Source: Dinoroseobacter sp042096155 (GTDB lineage Bacteria > Pseudomonadota > Alphaproteobacteria > Rhodobacterales > Rhodobacteraceae). Taken from it: 64,000 nucleotides of DNA. The translations under genes and the position numbers were made by a program. The stretch's first letter is position 1. Each line of letters starts with the position of its first letter. Shown piece after piece: positions 24,559-33,227 of the stretch. The DNA lies in assembly GCA_042096155.1 (NCBI GenBank), contig JBELMC010000001.1, positions 62,001-126,000 on the forward strand, written 5' to 3'. Below the pieces are notes generated by a model that worked only from the letters and a program-made list of their open reading frames with translations, did not search any database and was not told where the DNA came from.

Positions 24559-25280
24559 CAATCCCCCAAGACGGTTTGCCACAATGTCAGCGCTGCGACG
24601 GCGGCAGTATCAGCCCGCAGGATTCGCGGGCCCAGGCTGACCGGCGTTATGAAATCAAAGGCCCTGAGTTTCGATCGCTCCGGAGCGGAAAAGCCCCCCT
24701 CAGGACCGATCAGTATCGCCCATTTTGCAGCAGGCTCCGCCGCCATCAGCGATGCGCGCGCACCGGCAAGATCTTCATCGCAAAACATCAGCCGACGCTC
24801 AGGGTCCCAATGTGTCAGCATTTTGTCCAAGCGGATGAGCGGATCAACCTCCGGCACATAAGTGCCGCCGCATTGCTCGGCCGCTTCGACTGCATGGGCT
24901 TGCAAACGTGCGCGGTTGATTCGTTCAGAATTGGTGTATTGGGTCTGAACTGGCAAGATCCGAGCAGCGCCCATTTCAGTGGCTTTTTCAACGATAAAAT
25001 CGGTGCGTGCTTTCTTGATGGGCGCGAAGATCAGCCACAAATCGGGCGGCATTTGTTGCGGGCGGGTCTGGTTTTGCAAGATCAATTCACCGGCGCGTTT
25101 GCCAGCTTCAGTCACCTTCGCGCGCCATTCTCCGTCGCGGCCATTGAACACGAAAATCGCATCCCCAGCCCCAAGGCGCATCACACCAAACAGGTAATGG
25201 GCTTGATCCCGCGTCAAAGGGACCGTTTGCCCCTTCGACAGCGCTTCGCTAACACATAACCTGATTTTTGCATCTGCCAT
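24555..25280 (-). CDS. rsmE: 16S rRNA (uracil-1498-N3)-methyltransferase
   Basis: A 241-residue SPOUT methyltransferase placing a methyl group on N3 of U1498 of 16S rRNA. N-terminal PUA-like domain (RDQAHYLFGVMRLGAGDAIF) and C-terminal trefoil-knot SAM site with KKARTDFIVEKATEMGAARI, AAEQCGGTYVPEV, ILIGPEGGFSAPER and LGPRILRADTAAVAAL. The ATG at 25280 begins MADAKIRLCV as is usual; an open frame continues upstream but covers ubiA antisense. Its start lies only 12 bases from the divergent ubiA start. Confidence 0.94.
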   Translation of the reverse strand: MADAKIRLCVSEALSKGQTVPLTRDQAHYLFGVMRLGAGDAIFVFNGRDGEWRAKVTEAGKRAGELILQNQTRPQQMPPDLWLIFAPIKKARTDFIVEKATEMGAARILPVQTQYTNSERINRARLQAHAVEAAEQCGGTYVPEVDPLIRLDKMLTHWDPERRLMFCDEDLAGARASLMAAEPAAKWAILIGPEGGFSAPERSKLRAFDFITPVSLGPRILRADTAAVAALTLWQTVLGDW

Positions 25281-25292
25281 GGGACTGTTTCT

Positions 25293-26255
25293 ATGACCAA
25301 TGCTGCGCGAACGCCAGACGGACAAGTTGCAGATGCCGCTCCTGAAAATTGGGTCGACCGGTTTGCGCCGCTGGCGAGCCGACCATACTTGCGGCTCAGT
25401 CGTGCAGATCGGCCAATCGGCACGTGGCTGTTGTTGTTGCCGTGCTGGTGGGCGGCATTTTTGGCAGCCGCGACGCAAGGCGGCCCCGACTTGGGCACAT
25501 TTTGGCTGATCCTCGGGTGCGCGATCGGCGCAGTCTTGATGCGGGGGGCGGGTTGTACTTGGAATGACATCTCTGACCGTAAATTTGACGCCCAGGTTGC
25601 ACGCACCCGGTCCCGGCCAATTCCGTCGGGCCAAGTCTCGGTGCGCCAAGCCGCGATTTGGATGGCTGTGCAGGCCCTGATGGCCTTGACCGTGCTAGTG
25701 ACCTTCAATTTGCCAGCAATTGTTTTGGGAATTTTATCGCTCAGCACGGTCGTGGTCTATCCGTTTGCCAAACGCTTCACGTGGTGGCCGCAGGTCTTTC
25801 TGGGTCTTGCGTTCAACTGGGGCGCCTTGCTGGCCTGGACCGCTGAGACCGGACGACTGGACCCCCCAGCCTTCGTCTTGTACCTGGCTGGAATCGCTTG
25901 GACCTTGTTCTACGATACGATTTATGCCCACCAAGACACCGAGGACGATGCCTTGATTGGCGTGAAATCGACCGCACGGCTGTTTGGCGCACATTCAAAG
26001 CGTTGGCTGGCCGGTTTTACAGGTGCGGCCGTGCTGGTGTTGACCGCCGCGGTGGTGATGGCGCTCGGGCCTTTGGGCAATCCCTGGGCCTTGTTTTTGG
26101 GCGTTGCAGCGGCATCGGCGATGGGCTGGCATCTGATTTGGCAACTGCGGGTGTTTGATCAAAACGATCCCGAAACCTGTCTGCGCTTGTTCCGCGCCAA
26201 TCGCGACACTGGTTTGCTGGTCGCGCTGTTTTTGGCAGCCGCAAGCGTTGTTTAG
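25293..26255 (+). CDS. ubiA: 4-hydroxybenzoate octaprenyltransferase UbiA
   Basis: A 320-residue membrane prenyltransferase attaching a polyprenyl chain to 4-hydroxybenzoate in ubiquinone synthesis. It has YLRLSRADRPIGTWLLLLPC, the first aspartate-rich motif in GCTWNDISDRKFDAQVARTR, and the second around YDTIYAHQDTEDDALIGVKS, with eight to nine hydrophobic segments. No clear Shine-Dalgarno precedes the ATG and the rsmE start faces it 12 bases away. The 202-base gap after this gene holds only GC-rich sequence without a recognised element, apart from the AAGGT site before the next start. Confidence 0.95.
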   Translation: MTNAARTPDGQVADAAPENWVDRFAPLASRPYLRLSRADRPIGTWLLLLPCWWAAFLAAATQGGPDLGTFWLILGCAIGAVLMRGAGCTWNDISDRKFDAQVARTRSRPIPSGQVSVRQAAIWMAVQALMALTVLVTFNLPAIVLGILSLSTVVVYPFAKRFTWWPQVFLGLAFNWGALLAWTAETGRLDPPAFVLYLAGIAWTLFYDTIYAHQDTEDDALIGVKSTARLFGAHSKRWLAGFTGAAVLVLTAAVVMALGPLGNPWALFLGVAAASAMGWHLIWQLRVFDQNDPETCLRLFRANRDTGLLVALFLAAASVV

Positions 26256-26457
26256 CAAATACAAAGCCCGGCGCGGCCTGCGCGCGGCGCGGCGAAGAGG
26301 CAAAGCGGCGAGGGCTGGCAAAACCACAGCCCACCGGCAAAACCACGCCGAAATGTAATTGTCTTTCGTGCCGCGAGCATGAAGTGTGATTGAACCATCC
26401 TGCGACGCAAGGTAAGATTGCGTTAACGAATACACTCCCACCACTCAAGGTCCTGAT

Positions 26458-28320
26458 TTGCCCCACAATCCGTTTATTTTGCGTCTCGCCGCGGTTGCCA
26501 CGGCCTGTTTGTTGGCGCTTTGCTCCAGTATCTTGTTGGCGGGCCTGGTCGAGGCGCGCTCCAAAACCGGAGTCCGCGCGGCTTTGGCGGAACACGGCCT
26601 GGATTTCGTATCCCTCGATACCGATGGGTTGTTGATCACAATGACCGGGACCGCCCCCGACGAAGCCTCGCGGTTTCTTGCGCTGTCAATAGCCGGGCGC
26701 CTGATTGCACCAGACCGGGTGATTGACCACATGGATGTCGTCGACTCCTCTGGCCTCGATCCGTTGCGGTTCTCGGTCGAGATTTTGCGCAATGGCGATG
26801 GAATTTCATTGATCGGGCTTATTCCAACCGCCACGGGCCGGGCGCAAATCCTGGATGAATTGGCAGATCTCGATGACGGGGCCGAGATTACAGATATGCT
26901 CGAGACCGCCGACTACCCCGTCCCAGAAGGCTGGGAAGACGCGCTTGAATTCGCACTGGATGCTTTGAAGGATTTGCCGCGCTCGAAGATCTCCGTTTCA
27001 CCCCGGCAGGCGTCGGTGACGGCTCTGGCCGAGTCTGCCGAACAAAAGGCCCGAATTGAAAGTGCCCTGGGTCGGGCGGTCCCCGATACGCTGAAGCTGG
27101 CGATGGATATCGCCGCGCCGCGCCCCGTGATCACGCCATTTACCCTGCGCTTTGCCCAGACCCGTGACGGTATCGCTTTCGATGCGTGCTCAGCCGATAC
27201 CCCGCAGGCACGTGACGCAATCTTGCGGGCGGCCAGCCAAGCGGGGCTTGAGGGCAAGTCAGACTGCACAATCGGGTTGGGTGTGCCGACCCCCCGTTGG
27301 GCGGAGGCCGTCAAAACCGCGATTGCGGCGGTGCAAGACCTGGGCGGCGGCACCGTAACGTTTTCGGATGCAGACGTGTCACTGGTGGCCCTTGATACCA
27401 CAGAGCGCACCGAATTCGAGCGCGTGATCGGCGAGCTGGAAGCAGCGCTTCCTGCGGTCTTCTCGCTCCACTCGGTCTTGCCAGAGCCGGTCAAGATCGA
27501 CGGCACGGGGGGCACGGATCAAGTGCCCGAGTTCATCAGCACCTTGTCGCCCGAAGGTTTGGCCCAGCTGCGCGGCCGTGTGGCAGACGAAACCCAGCGC
27601 GCCACGGTGAATGCTTATGCGCAGTCTCTGTTTGGGACCGATCAAGTCTATTCGGCCACCGTCCTGGACGAAGCTTTGCCCGACGTCTGGCCCATTCGTG
27701 TGTTGGCCGGGCTGGAAGCTTTGGGGCAGCTGGCCAATGGCAGCCTCGTCGTGCAGCCCGATTTCGTTCAGCTGCGCGGCGCCACAGGCAATGCGAATGC
27801 ACAGGCCGAAATTGCCCGGATCTTGTCAAGCAAACTCGGCGAGGGCGAAGATTTCCGCTTGCAAGTGCGGTATGAAGAGGTGCTTGACCCAGCAGCCGCG
27901 CTGCCCACGCCCGAGGAATGCGTTGCAAATGTCAACGCGGTCAAGGCCGCTCAGAAAATTACGTTCGAGCCTGGCTCGGCCAGCCTCAGTACCGACATGC
28001 GTGGACTGATGGATAAGATTGCCGATGTGATGAAAGACTGCCAGGGCGTACAGATGGAAATTGCGGGCTATACCGATAGCCAAGGGCGCGAAGAAATGAA
28101 CGAACGGCTCAGCCAAGCCCGCGCCGAAGCGGTATTGAGCGCTTTGCTCAGCCGACGGATCTTGACCGAGAACTTGATCGCAAAGGGCTATGGTGAGTCG
28201 GATCCGATCGCCGATAACGCGACAGAAGAGGGCCGAGAAGAGAACCGCCGGATTGAATTCCGGCTGGTCACCGAGGCCGAAAGCGGGGATGAAACCCCCA
28301 CCGAGGACGCAAATGAATAG
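26458..28320 (+). CDS. OmpA-family protein with BON-like repeats
   Basis: A 620-residue envelope protein. Start is TTG at 26458 with AAGGT five bases upstream; no ATG fits. An N-terminal hydrophobic segment (LAAVATACLLALCSSILLAG) anchors or exports it. The middle (~40-480) holds repeated modules resembling BON domains, e.g. LLITMTGTAPDEASRFLAL and ISLIGLIPTATGRAQIL. The C-terminal OmpA domain (~500-605) has ITFEPGSASLSTDMRG, MEIAGYTDSQGREEMNERLS and the peptidoglycan-binding arginine motif ENRRIEF. There is no beta-barrel, so it is probably periplasmic, tethering membrane to peptidoglycan. Overlaps a small partner gene by eight bases. Confidence 0.88.
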   Translation: MPHNPFILRLAAVATACLLALCSSILLAGLVEARSKTGVRAALAEHGLDFVSLDTDGLLITMTGTAPDEASRFLALSIAGRLIAPDRVIDHMDVVDSSGLDPLRFSVEILRNGDGISLIGLIPTATGRAQILDELADLDDGAEITDMLETADYPVPEGWEDALEFALDALKDLPRSKISVSPRQASVTALAESAEQKARIESALGRAVPDTLKLAMDIAAPRPVITPFTLRFAQTRDGIAFDACSADTPQARDAILRAASQAGLEGKSDCTIGLGVPTPRWAEAVKTAIAAVQDLGGGTVTFSDADVSLVALDTTERTEFERVIGELEAALPAVFSLHSVLPEPVKIDGTGGTDQVPEFISTLSPEGLAQLRGRVADETQRATVNAYAQSLFGTDQVYSATVLDEALPDVWPIRVLAGLEALGQLANGSLVVQPDFVQLRGATGNANAQAEIARILSSKLGEGEDFRLQVRYEEVLDPAAALPTPEECVANVNAVKAAQKITFEPGSASLSTDMRGLMDKIADVMKDCQGVQMEIAGYTDSQGREEMNERLSQARAEAVLSALLSRRILTENLIAKGYGESDPIADNATEEGREENRRIEFRLVTEAESGDETPTEDANE

Positions 28321-28639
28321 AACTGAATTCATCATCGCAACGGCGATCATCCTGGTTGTTGCGTTCGCCTTGGGATGGGCGACCTGCTGGTTGGTCAATC
28401 GACTGACCCGGGTCTCGCAAAGCGATATCGGCGAGCTGGACCAGATGGCACAGGCGCTGCACGAAGCGGAAGAAACGCGCGATCAGGCGATTACTTATCT
28501 GCAGTATCGCGAAGACGAGCTGACCAACCGGTTGACACAAACCGAAGCCGAGCTGGCCGCCGCGATGGATGGCTTGCGCGATGCCCGCCGCGAAGCCGAA
28601 GAGCTTCGGATCCATGTCGAACGTGCCTCGCAAAGCTGA
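28313..28639 (+). CDS. Small membrane-anchored coiled-coil protein
   Basis: A 108-residue protein with one N-terminal membrane span (EFIIATAIILVVAFALGWAT) followed by a charged helical rod with heptad-like spacing (LDQMAQALHEAEETRDQAIT, LTNRLTQTEAELAAAMDGLR). No enzymatic motif. The ATG at 28313 overlaps the stop of the OmpA-domain gene by eight bases (ATGAATAG), so the two are translationally coupled and probably work together at the cell envelope. Family unrecognised. Confidence 0.8.
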   Translation: MNRTEFIIATAIILVVAFALGWATCWLVNRLTRVSQSDIGELDQMAQALHEAEETRDQAITYLQYREDELTNRLTQTEAELAAAMDGLRDARREAEELRIHVERASQS

Positions 28640-28651
28640 GCAGGTGTTTGT

Positions 28652-31099
28652 TCAGTCGCCTCCGAGAATGGCATCAAGCACATCCAAGAGGATGCGTTCG
28701 GCCGCACTTTGCGGCTGGGATTGCGGCTGTTGGTATTGGGGCTGCGATCTGTCAGCTTCAGCTTGCAGCGGGGGTCCCAGCGCACCTGGCACTGGCAATG
28801 TCATGGGCAAAGGCAGCGGCTGCAGACCGTCATGAATCCGCAGCATCGTTTCGTGCCATATTTCGGCTGGAAGGCCGCCGCCGGTGACACCGGTCAACGG
28901 CGTGTTGTCGTCATATCCCATCCAGACACCCGCGACATAATCGGCGCTGAAGCCGACGAACCACGCATCGCGGGCCGCCTGGGTTGTCCCGGTTTTGCCA
29001 GCCACCGGATGCTCAGGCAGTTTGGCACGTCGGCCTGTGCCGGTTTCGACCACCTGGTGCATCATGAAGGTCAGCTGCTGGGCGGCTTGGGGTGAGATTA
29101 CGCGCTCACCAATACCACCGGCGCGGTCCATCAACGGGGCGGCATCTCCTTGCAGGCGCAGCTCGCTCAAGCCATACGGGCTGACGGCACTGCCCCCGTT
29201 TAGAATGCCGGCATAAGCTGCGGTCATTTCCAGCAAGGTTGCCTCGGACGCACCCAGGGCCAGGGCGGGCCCCAGGGCCAGATCCCGGTCCAGACCGAAT
29301 CCCGACGCCACCGTACGAACGTTTTCGCGGCCGACATCTTCAGACACGCGCACCGCCGGAATATTCAACGACTCCGCCAGCGCCTGGGTCAGCGATACAG
29401 GGCCTGCAAATGTGTTGGAATAGTTGCGCGGGCTCCAGGGGCCAGAGCCCGGCACATCGAGGGTCAGCGGCGTGTCTTGGACAAGATCATCATAGCGCCA
29501 TCCCAGATCCAGCGCCGCGGCATAGACAAACGGTTTGAAAGCGGAACCCGTCTGGCGCAACGCCTGGGTCGCACGATTGAACCCGCCCGATGCGCGCAGG
29601 TTGCGCCCCCCGACCATCGCGCGCACGGCGCCGTCAGCGCTCATCACCACAATTGCGGCTTGAGCTTGCGATCCTTCTCGGACCTTTGTTTCAAAAATAT
29701 GTGCCAGCGCCTCTTCCGTGGCGGTTTGGATGCGCTGATCCAACGTCGTGCGGATAATCACATCCTCTGTCGTATCGCGGGTCAAATAGCTGGGGCCTGT
29801 CTCCATCACCCAATCGGCAAAATATCCCCCCGCACGGGCGTCGGCGGCCTCGGACAGCTCAGCGGGCGTGGCGCGCGCGCGCGCCGCTTCTTGGGGGCTG
29901 AGATAACCCTGTTCTTCCATCAAACGCACGATCGTGGCGGCGCGGCGCTGCGCACGGGCCAGATCATTGGTGGGCGCAAACCGGGTTGGGGCCACCAGAA
30001 GCCCTGCCAACATAGCAGCCTCGGCAGGTGTCACGGCATTGACAGACTTGTTGAAATAGCGTCGTGCGGCCGCTTCGAACCCGCGTGCACCGGCGCCCAG
30101 ATAGGCCCGGTTCAGATAAATCATCAAGATTTCGTCTTTGGCATAGCGCCCTTCAAGCGCCAGGGCATAGGGAACCTCTTTAAGCTTGCGCCACACTGTA
30201 CCGCGTCGGCAGTCGGCTTCATACACGGCCTCGGTGATCCCCGCACTGGGATCGAACGGCTTGCCAAGACACAGCAATTTGGCCACCTGCTGTGTGATTG
30301 TCGAACCGCCATTGCCCGACAAGGGCCCTCGACCTTCGCTCAGATTGATCCGAACCGCAGATGCCACACCGCGCGGGCTGATCCCCCAATGTGCATAGAA
30401 CCGCTTGTCCTCAGTCGCGATCACGGCGTTGCGCAAATGCGGCGAGACCTGATCAACCGAGACCACCCCGCCAAACTGATCTCCGCGCCAGGCAAAAGCG
30501 GCGCCATTGCGGTCGGTCAAAGTGACCGAGCCGCGCACCCGACCGTCGGCAAGCTCGACCGCAGGCGGCAACATCGACATTGTATAGAGTGCCGCCAGCG
30601 CCACCAAAGCGGTCACAACAACTGTGCCGCGCCAGAACAACGACCATATGATCCATGTGGTCCAGCGGATCAGCCGCCAAAAGAGCCGCCCTACGATTTT
30701 GGCGACAGCCGCCGCCTGCGCACCGATTGTCGGTGGCTGATGGGTCGGATCGTTGTGATCGGGCGGCGGTGCAATCGGCTCCGATGGCGGCATGGAATCA
30801 ACAGCCCCCCCCATCGCCCAATCCCGGGTTTGTCCCGCGATCCGAGGCGGGCCCACAGACCGGTTCTGGTCTTCAGCGGAAGGCGCGGGCGGCCCGGGTC
30901 TCGGCACAGCCCGTGAAGAATGCGAAAGTCTGGGCTCTTGATGTGACAGTTGCGCATCGTTTGGGCGCTTGGTCTCGGCAGAAGAGGCCTTGGACTTTGC
31001 AGGCGGCGCGTAAGGGCCACGCTCAATCCGCAGACCGCGACGGCGCGGGCGATTGGGATCCACATTCTGCGGAGGCGTGGTGTCGTCGTGATCCGTCAT
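28652..31099 (-). CDS. Class A penicillin-binding protein, PBP1A type
   Basis: An 815-residue bifunctional peptidoglycan synthase. A Pro/Arg-rich cytoplasmic tail (~1-140) precedes a membrane anchor (~160-185). The glycosyltransferase domain has IATEDKRFYAHWG (catalytic Glu near residue 230), GGSTITQQVAK, KLKEVPYALALEGRYAKDEI and YLNRAYLGAGARGFEAAA. The transpeptidase domain has the SxxK in QTGSAFKPF (Ser near 519), SLN in ALAESLNIPAVR and KTGTTQAARDAW near 702. The tail after residue ~780 is Gln/Pro rich. Convergent with the coiled-coil gene; its upstream side faces the glnK region. Confidence 0.95.
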   Translation of the reverse strand: MTDHDDTTPPQNVDPNRPRRRGLRIERGPYAPPAKSKASSAETKRPNDAQLSHQEPRLSHSSRAVPRPGPPAPSAEDQNRSVGPPRIAGQTRDWAMGGAVDSMPPSEPIAPPPDHNDPTHQPPTIGAQAAAVAKIVGRLFWRLIRWTTWIIWSLFWRGTVVVTALVALAALYTMSMLPPAVELADGRVRGSVTLTDRNGAAFAWRGDQFGGVVSVDQVSPHLRNAVIATEDKRFYAHWGISPRGVASAVRINLSEGRGPLSGNGGSTITQQVAKLLCLGKPFDPSAGITEAVYEADCRRGTVWRKLKEVPYALALEGRYAKDEILMIYLNRAYLGAGARGFEAAARRYFNKSVNAVTPAEAAMLAGLLVAPTRFAPTNDLARAQRRAATIVRLMEEQGYLSPQEAARARATPAELSEAADARAGGYFADWVMETGPSYLTRDTTEDVIIRTTLDQRIQTATEEALAHIFETKVREGSQAQAAIVVMSADGAVRAMVGGRNLRASGGFNRATQALRQTGSAFKPFVYAAALDLGWRYDDLVQDTPLTLDVPGSGPWSPRNYSNTFAGPVSLTQALAESLNIPAVRVSEDVGRENVRTVASGFGLDRDLALGPALALGASEATLLEMTAAYAGILNGGSAVSPYGLSELRLQGDAAPLMDRAGGIGERVISPQAAQQLTFMMHQVVETGTGRRAKLPEHPVAGKTGTTQAARDAWFVGFSADYVAGVWMGYDDNTPLTGVTGGGLPAEIWHETMLRIHDGLQPLPLPMTLPVPGALGPPLQAEADRSQPQYQQPQSQPQSAAERILLDVLDAILGGD

Positions 31100-31285
31100 A
31101 CTGCCCCGGATGCTTGCCTAAAGACTTGTCATCATACCCAAAGAAGGCGCCAGATTTTTACTGGTTCTAAGCGCTGCTTTTACACCGCTATCGCCGGTTA
31201 AGATAGGGAATCGACAAAAAATTGCGAAAGACCTGGAGGGTCGGGTGAGTATCCAGTTTGCTTATTTTTTAATCAATTAACTTTT

Positions 31286-31307
31286 TTTGTGCAAAATTTG
31301 TGCAAAA
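31286..31307. promoter_or_regulatory. Tandem 11-bp repeat upstream of glnK, candidate NtrC or other activator site
   Basis: TTTGTGCAAAA occurs twice head to tail, one helical turn apart, within a strongly AT-rich patch of the 323-base gap between the PBP gene and glnK. TGCAAAAT/GTGCA half-sites recall the NtrC consensus (TGCACxxxxxxxGTGCA), and glnK-amtB is a classic NtrC target. The rest of the gap carries poly-A/T tracts and the AAGGG ribosome site of glnK. Repeat is seen directly; the binding protein is inferred. Confidence 0.45.
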
Positions 31308-31422
31308 TTGGCGATTTGTTGCTGTAAATTTGAGCCAAATTGTTGAATCCACCGATCCGTTCATTCCGTTCTAACCTGTGTTGTCCGCAAGGGCACCTGC
31401 CAAATTCGGAAGGGTAACAACC

Positions 31423-31761
31423 GTGAAACTCATTATCGCAGCAATCAAGCCGTTTAAACTGGAGGAGGTCCGCGAGGCGCTGACCGCCATCGGTGTCCGC
31501 GGTATGATGGTCACCGAAATCAAGGGCTTTGGCGCCCAGTCGGGCCATACCGAGATTTATCGCGGCGCAGAATACGCCGTGAACTTCGTTCCAAAAGTGA
31601 AACTCGAAGTCGTCGTGACGGCCGCTATGGCGGACCAAGTCGTCGAGACCATCCAAACCACCGCCAAAACCGACAAGATTGGTGACGGCAAAATCTTCGT
31701 CCTGGACGTCGCCCAAGCGGTGCGCGTGCGGACCGGAGAGACCAACGACGACGCGCTCTGA
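31423..31761 (+). CDS. glnK: Nitrogen regulatory protein P-II (GlnK)
   Basis: A 112-residue P-II signal protein. It opens MKLIIAAIKPFKLEEVREAL, has the T-loop HTEIYRGAEYAV with the uridylylation Tyr51, and the B- and C-loop signatures TAAKTDKIGDGKIFV and RVRTGETNDDAL. It senses ATP/ADP and 2-oxoglutarate and, in the GlnK form, plugs AmtB when nitrogen is plentiful. Start is GTG at 31423, preceded by GGAAGGG; an upstream in-frame TTG would add non-family residues. Pairing with amtB 35 bases downstream supports GlnK rather than GlnB. Confidence 0.94.
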   Translation: MKLIIAAIKPFKLEEVREALTAIGVRGMMVTEIKGFGAQSGHTEIYRGAEYAVNFVPKVKLEVVVTAAMADQVVETIQTTAKTDKIGDGKIFVLDVAQAVRVRTGETNDDAL

Positions 31762-31796
31762 TCCGCCTCTGTCCAAATTCAAAGGGTATTCTACGT

Positions 31797-33107
31797 ATGA
31801 AACTCACGAAAGTTCTTCCCCTCGCCGCGGCGACCATGTTGGTGCCAGGTCTTGGGTTCGCTCAGGAGGCCGCGCCGTCATTCGACGAAATCGGTCCCTA
31901 TATCATGACCACCTTGTTGTTCTGTATGGCGGGCTTTTTGGTCTTCTTCATGGCCGCAGGCTTTGCCATGCTCGAAGGCGGCCTGGTGCGTTCCAAGAAC
32001 GTTACCATGCAAATGACCAAGAACATCGCGTTGTTCTCTATCGCGGCCATCATGTACTGGTTGGTCGGCTTTAACACGATGTATCCCGGCGACTTCAACG
32101 GCTGGTTTGCCATCGGTGGTCAAACCGTTCTGGATCCGGTGGGTGTTGCAGCGGCAGACGCTGCGCTTGATTACGCCTCGGTTGGTTCGGATTTCTTCTT
32201 CCAGTTGGTGTTCGTGGCCGCCACGGCTTCGATTGTTTCGGGCGCGCTGGCTGAACGAATCAAATTGTGGCCCTTCTTGATCTTCGTGATCGTGTTGACC
32301 GGCTTCATGTACCCGATTTCTGGCTCCTGGCAGTGGGGTGGCGGTTGGCTGTCCGAAGCAGGGTTCTCTGACTTCGCGGGCTCGACCGTTGTGCACTCCG
32401 TGGGTGGCTGGGCCGCTCTGGCCGGCGCCATTGTTCTGGGGCCACGCCTTGGCAAGTACAAAGATGGTAAGATCAACCCGATGCCGGGCTCAAACCTCGC
32501 ACTGGCCACACTTGGAACATTTATCCTCTGGTTGGGTTGGTTCGGGTTCAATGGCGGCTCGCAGCTGGCCATGGGAACTGTGGGGGATGTGTCTGACGTG
32601 TCGCGCATCTTTGCCAACACCAATATGGCGGCTGCTGCCGGTGCTGTCACCGCGCTGATCCTGAGCCAGGTTCTGTACAAAAAGCCTGATTTGACGATGG
32701 TCTTGAATGGCGCGTTGGCAGGTTTGGTGTCGATCACCGCTGAGCCCCTGGCCCCGACGCTGTTTGGGTCTTTGTGGATCGGTGCCGTGGGTGGCGTGAT
32801 TGTTGTTCTCACCGTTCCGCTGCTTGACAAGTTCAAGATCGACGACGTTGTCGGCGCCATCCCGGTTCACCTGTTCGCCGGTATCTGGGGCACCATCGCC
32901 GTGGTCTTTTACAACGGCGACGCCTCTTTGTTCACGCAGCTGACCGGTATCGTGGCCTTCGGTGTGTTCACTTTCGTAGCCTCGCTTATCGTTTGGTCCA
33001 TCCTCAAGGTGGCCATGGGGATCCGGGTGAGCGAGGAAGACGAGATCAACGGTCTCGACACGTCGGAAATGGGTATGGAAGCCTATCCGGAGTTCTCTAA
33101 GGGCTAA
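31797..33107 (+). CDS. amtB: Ammonium transporter AmtB
   Basis: A 436-residue ammonium channel with a cleavable signal peptide (PLAAATMLVPGLGFAQE) and eleven membrane segments. FVFFMAAGFAMLEGGLVRSKN, the pore twin histidines in STVVHSVGGWAALAG and AIPVHLFAGIWGT, and WFGFNGGSQLAMG are canonical. The C-terminal tail (GIRVSEEDEINGLDTSEMG, HAYPEF-like end) is the segment through which GlnK docks. Second gene of glnK-amtB, closed by a strong terminator. Confidence 0.96.
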   Translation: MKLTKVLPLAAATMLVPGLGFAQEAAPSFDEIGPYIMTTLLFCMAGFLVFFMAAGFAMLEGGLVRSKNVTMQMTKNIALFSIAAIMYWLVGFNTMYPGDFNGWFAIGGQTVLDPVGVAAADAALDYASVGSDFFFQLVFVAATASIVSGALAERIKLWPFLIFVIVLTGFMYPISGSWQWGGGWLSEAGFSDFAGSTVVHSVGGWAALAGAIVLGPRLGKYKDGKINPMPGSNLALATLGTFILWLGWFGFNGGSQLAMGTVGDVSDVSRIFANTNMAAAAGAVTALILSQVLYKKPDLTMVLNGALAGLVSITAEPLAPTLFGSLWIGAVGGVIVVLTVPLLDKFKIDDVVGAIPVHLFAGIWGTIAVVFYNGDASLFTQLTGIVAFGVFTFVASLIVWSILKVAMGIRVSEEDEINGLDTSEMGMEAYPEFSKG

Positions 33108-33121
33108 CGCCTTTGCGCCGC

Positions 33122-33155
33122 GCCTCGGACGACATTGCGCGTCCGAGGCCTTTTT
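33122..33155 (+). terminator. Rho-independent terminator of glnK-amtB
   Basis: A perfect 10-bp stem GCCTCGGACG / CGTCCGAGGC around an 8-base loop is followed by C and five T's, 15 bases after the amtB stop. Classic intrinsic terminator for plus-strand transcription. Confidence 0.92.
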
Positions 33156-33166
33156 AAACAAAGCCG

Positions 33167-33196
33167 AAAAAGGCGCGCCCTTCCTCCCGGGGCGCG
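33167..33196 (-). terminator. Rho-independent terminator of the aminotransferase gene
   Basis: Read on the minus strand, CGCGCCC / GGGCGCG pair around a 9-base loop and run into CC and five T's (33171-33167). It lies 31 bases past the aminotransferase stop and stands back to back with the glnK-amtB terminator, insulating two convergent units. Confidence 0.85.
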
Positions 33197-33227
33197 TCTT
33201 TATTGTTCGTTTTGGGACCAAGCCGGT

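Noticed and set aside
29477..30916. A 479-codon plus-strand open frame opposite the class A PBP gene
   Set aside because: Complement of a PBP with intact catalytic motifs; no protein signature of its own.
31309..31323. Canonical sigma-54 promoter of glnK
   Set aside because: GG and GC are separated by nine bases, one short of the invariant spacing, so I do not annotate it as a promoter and keep it only as an observation.
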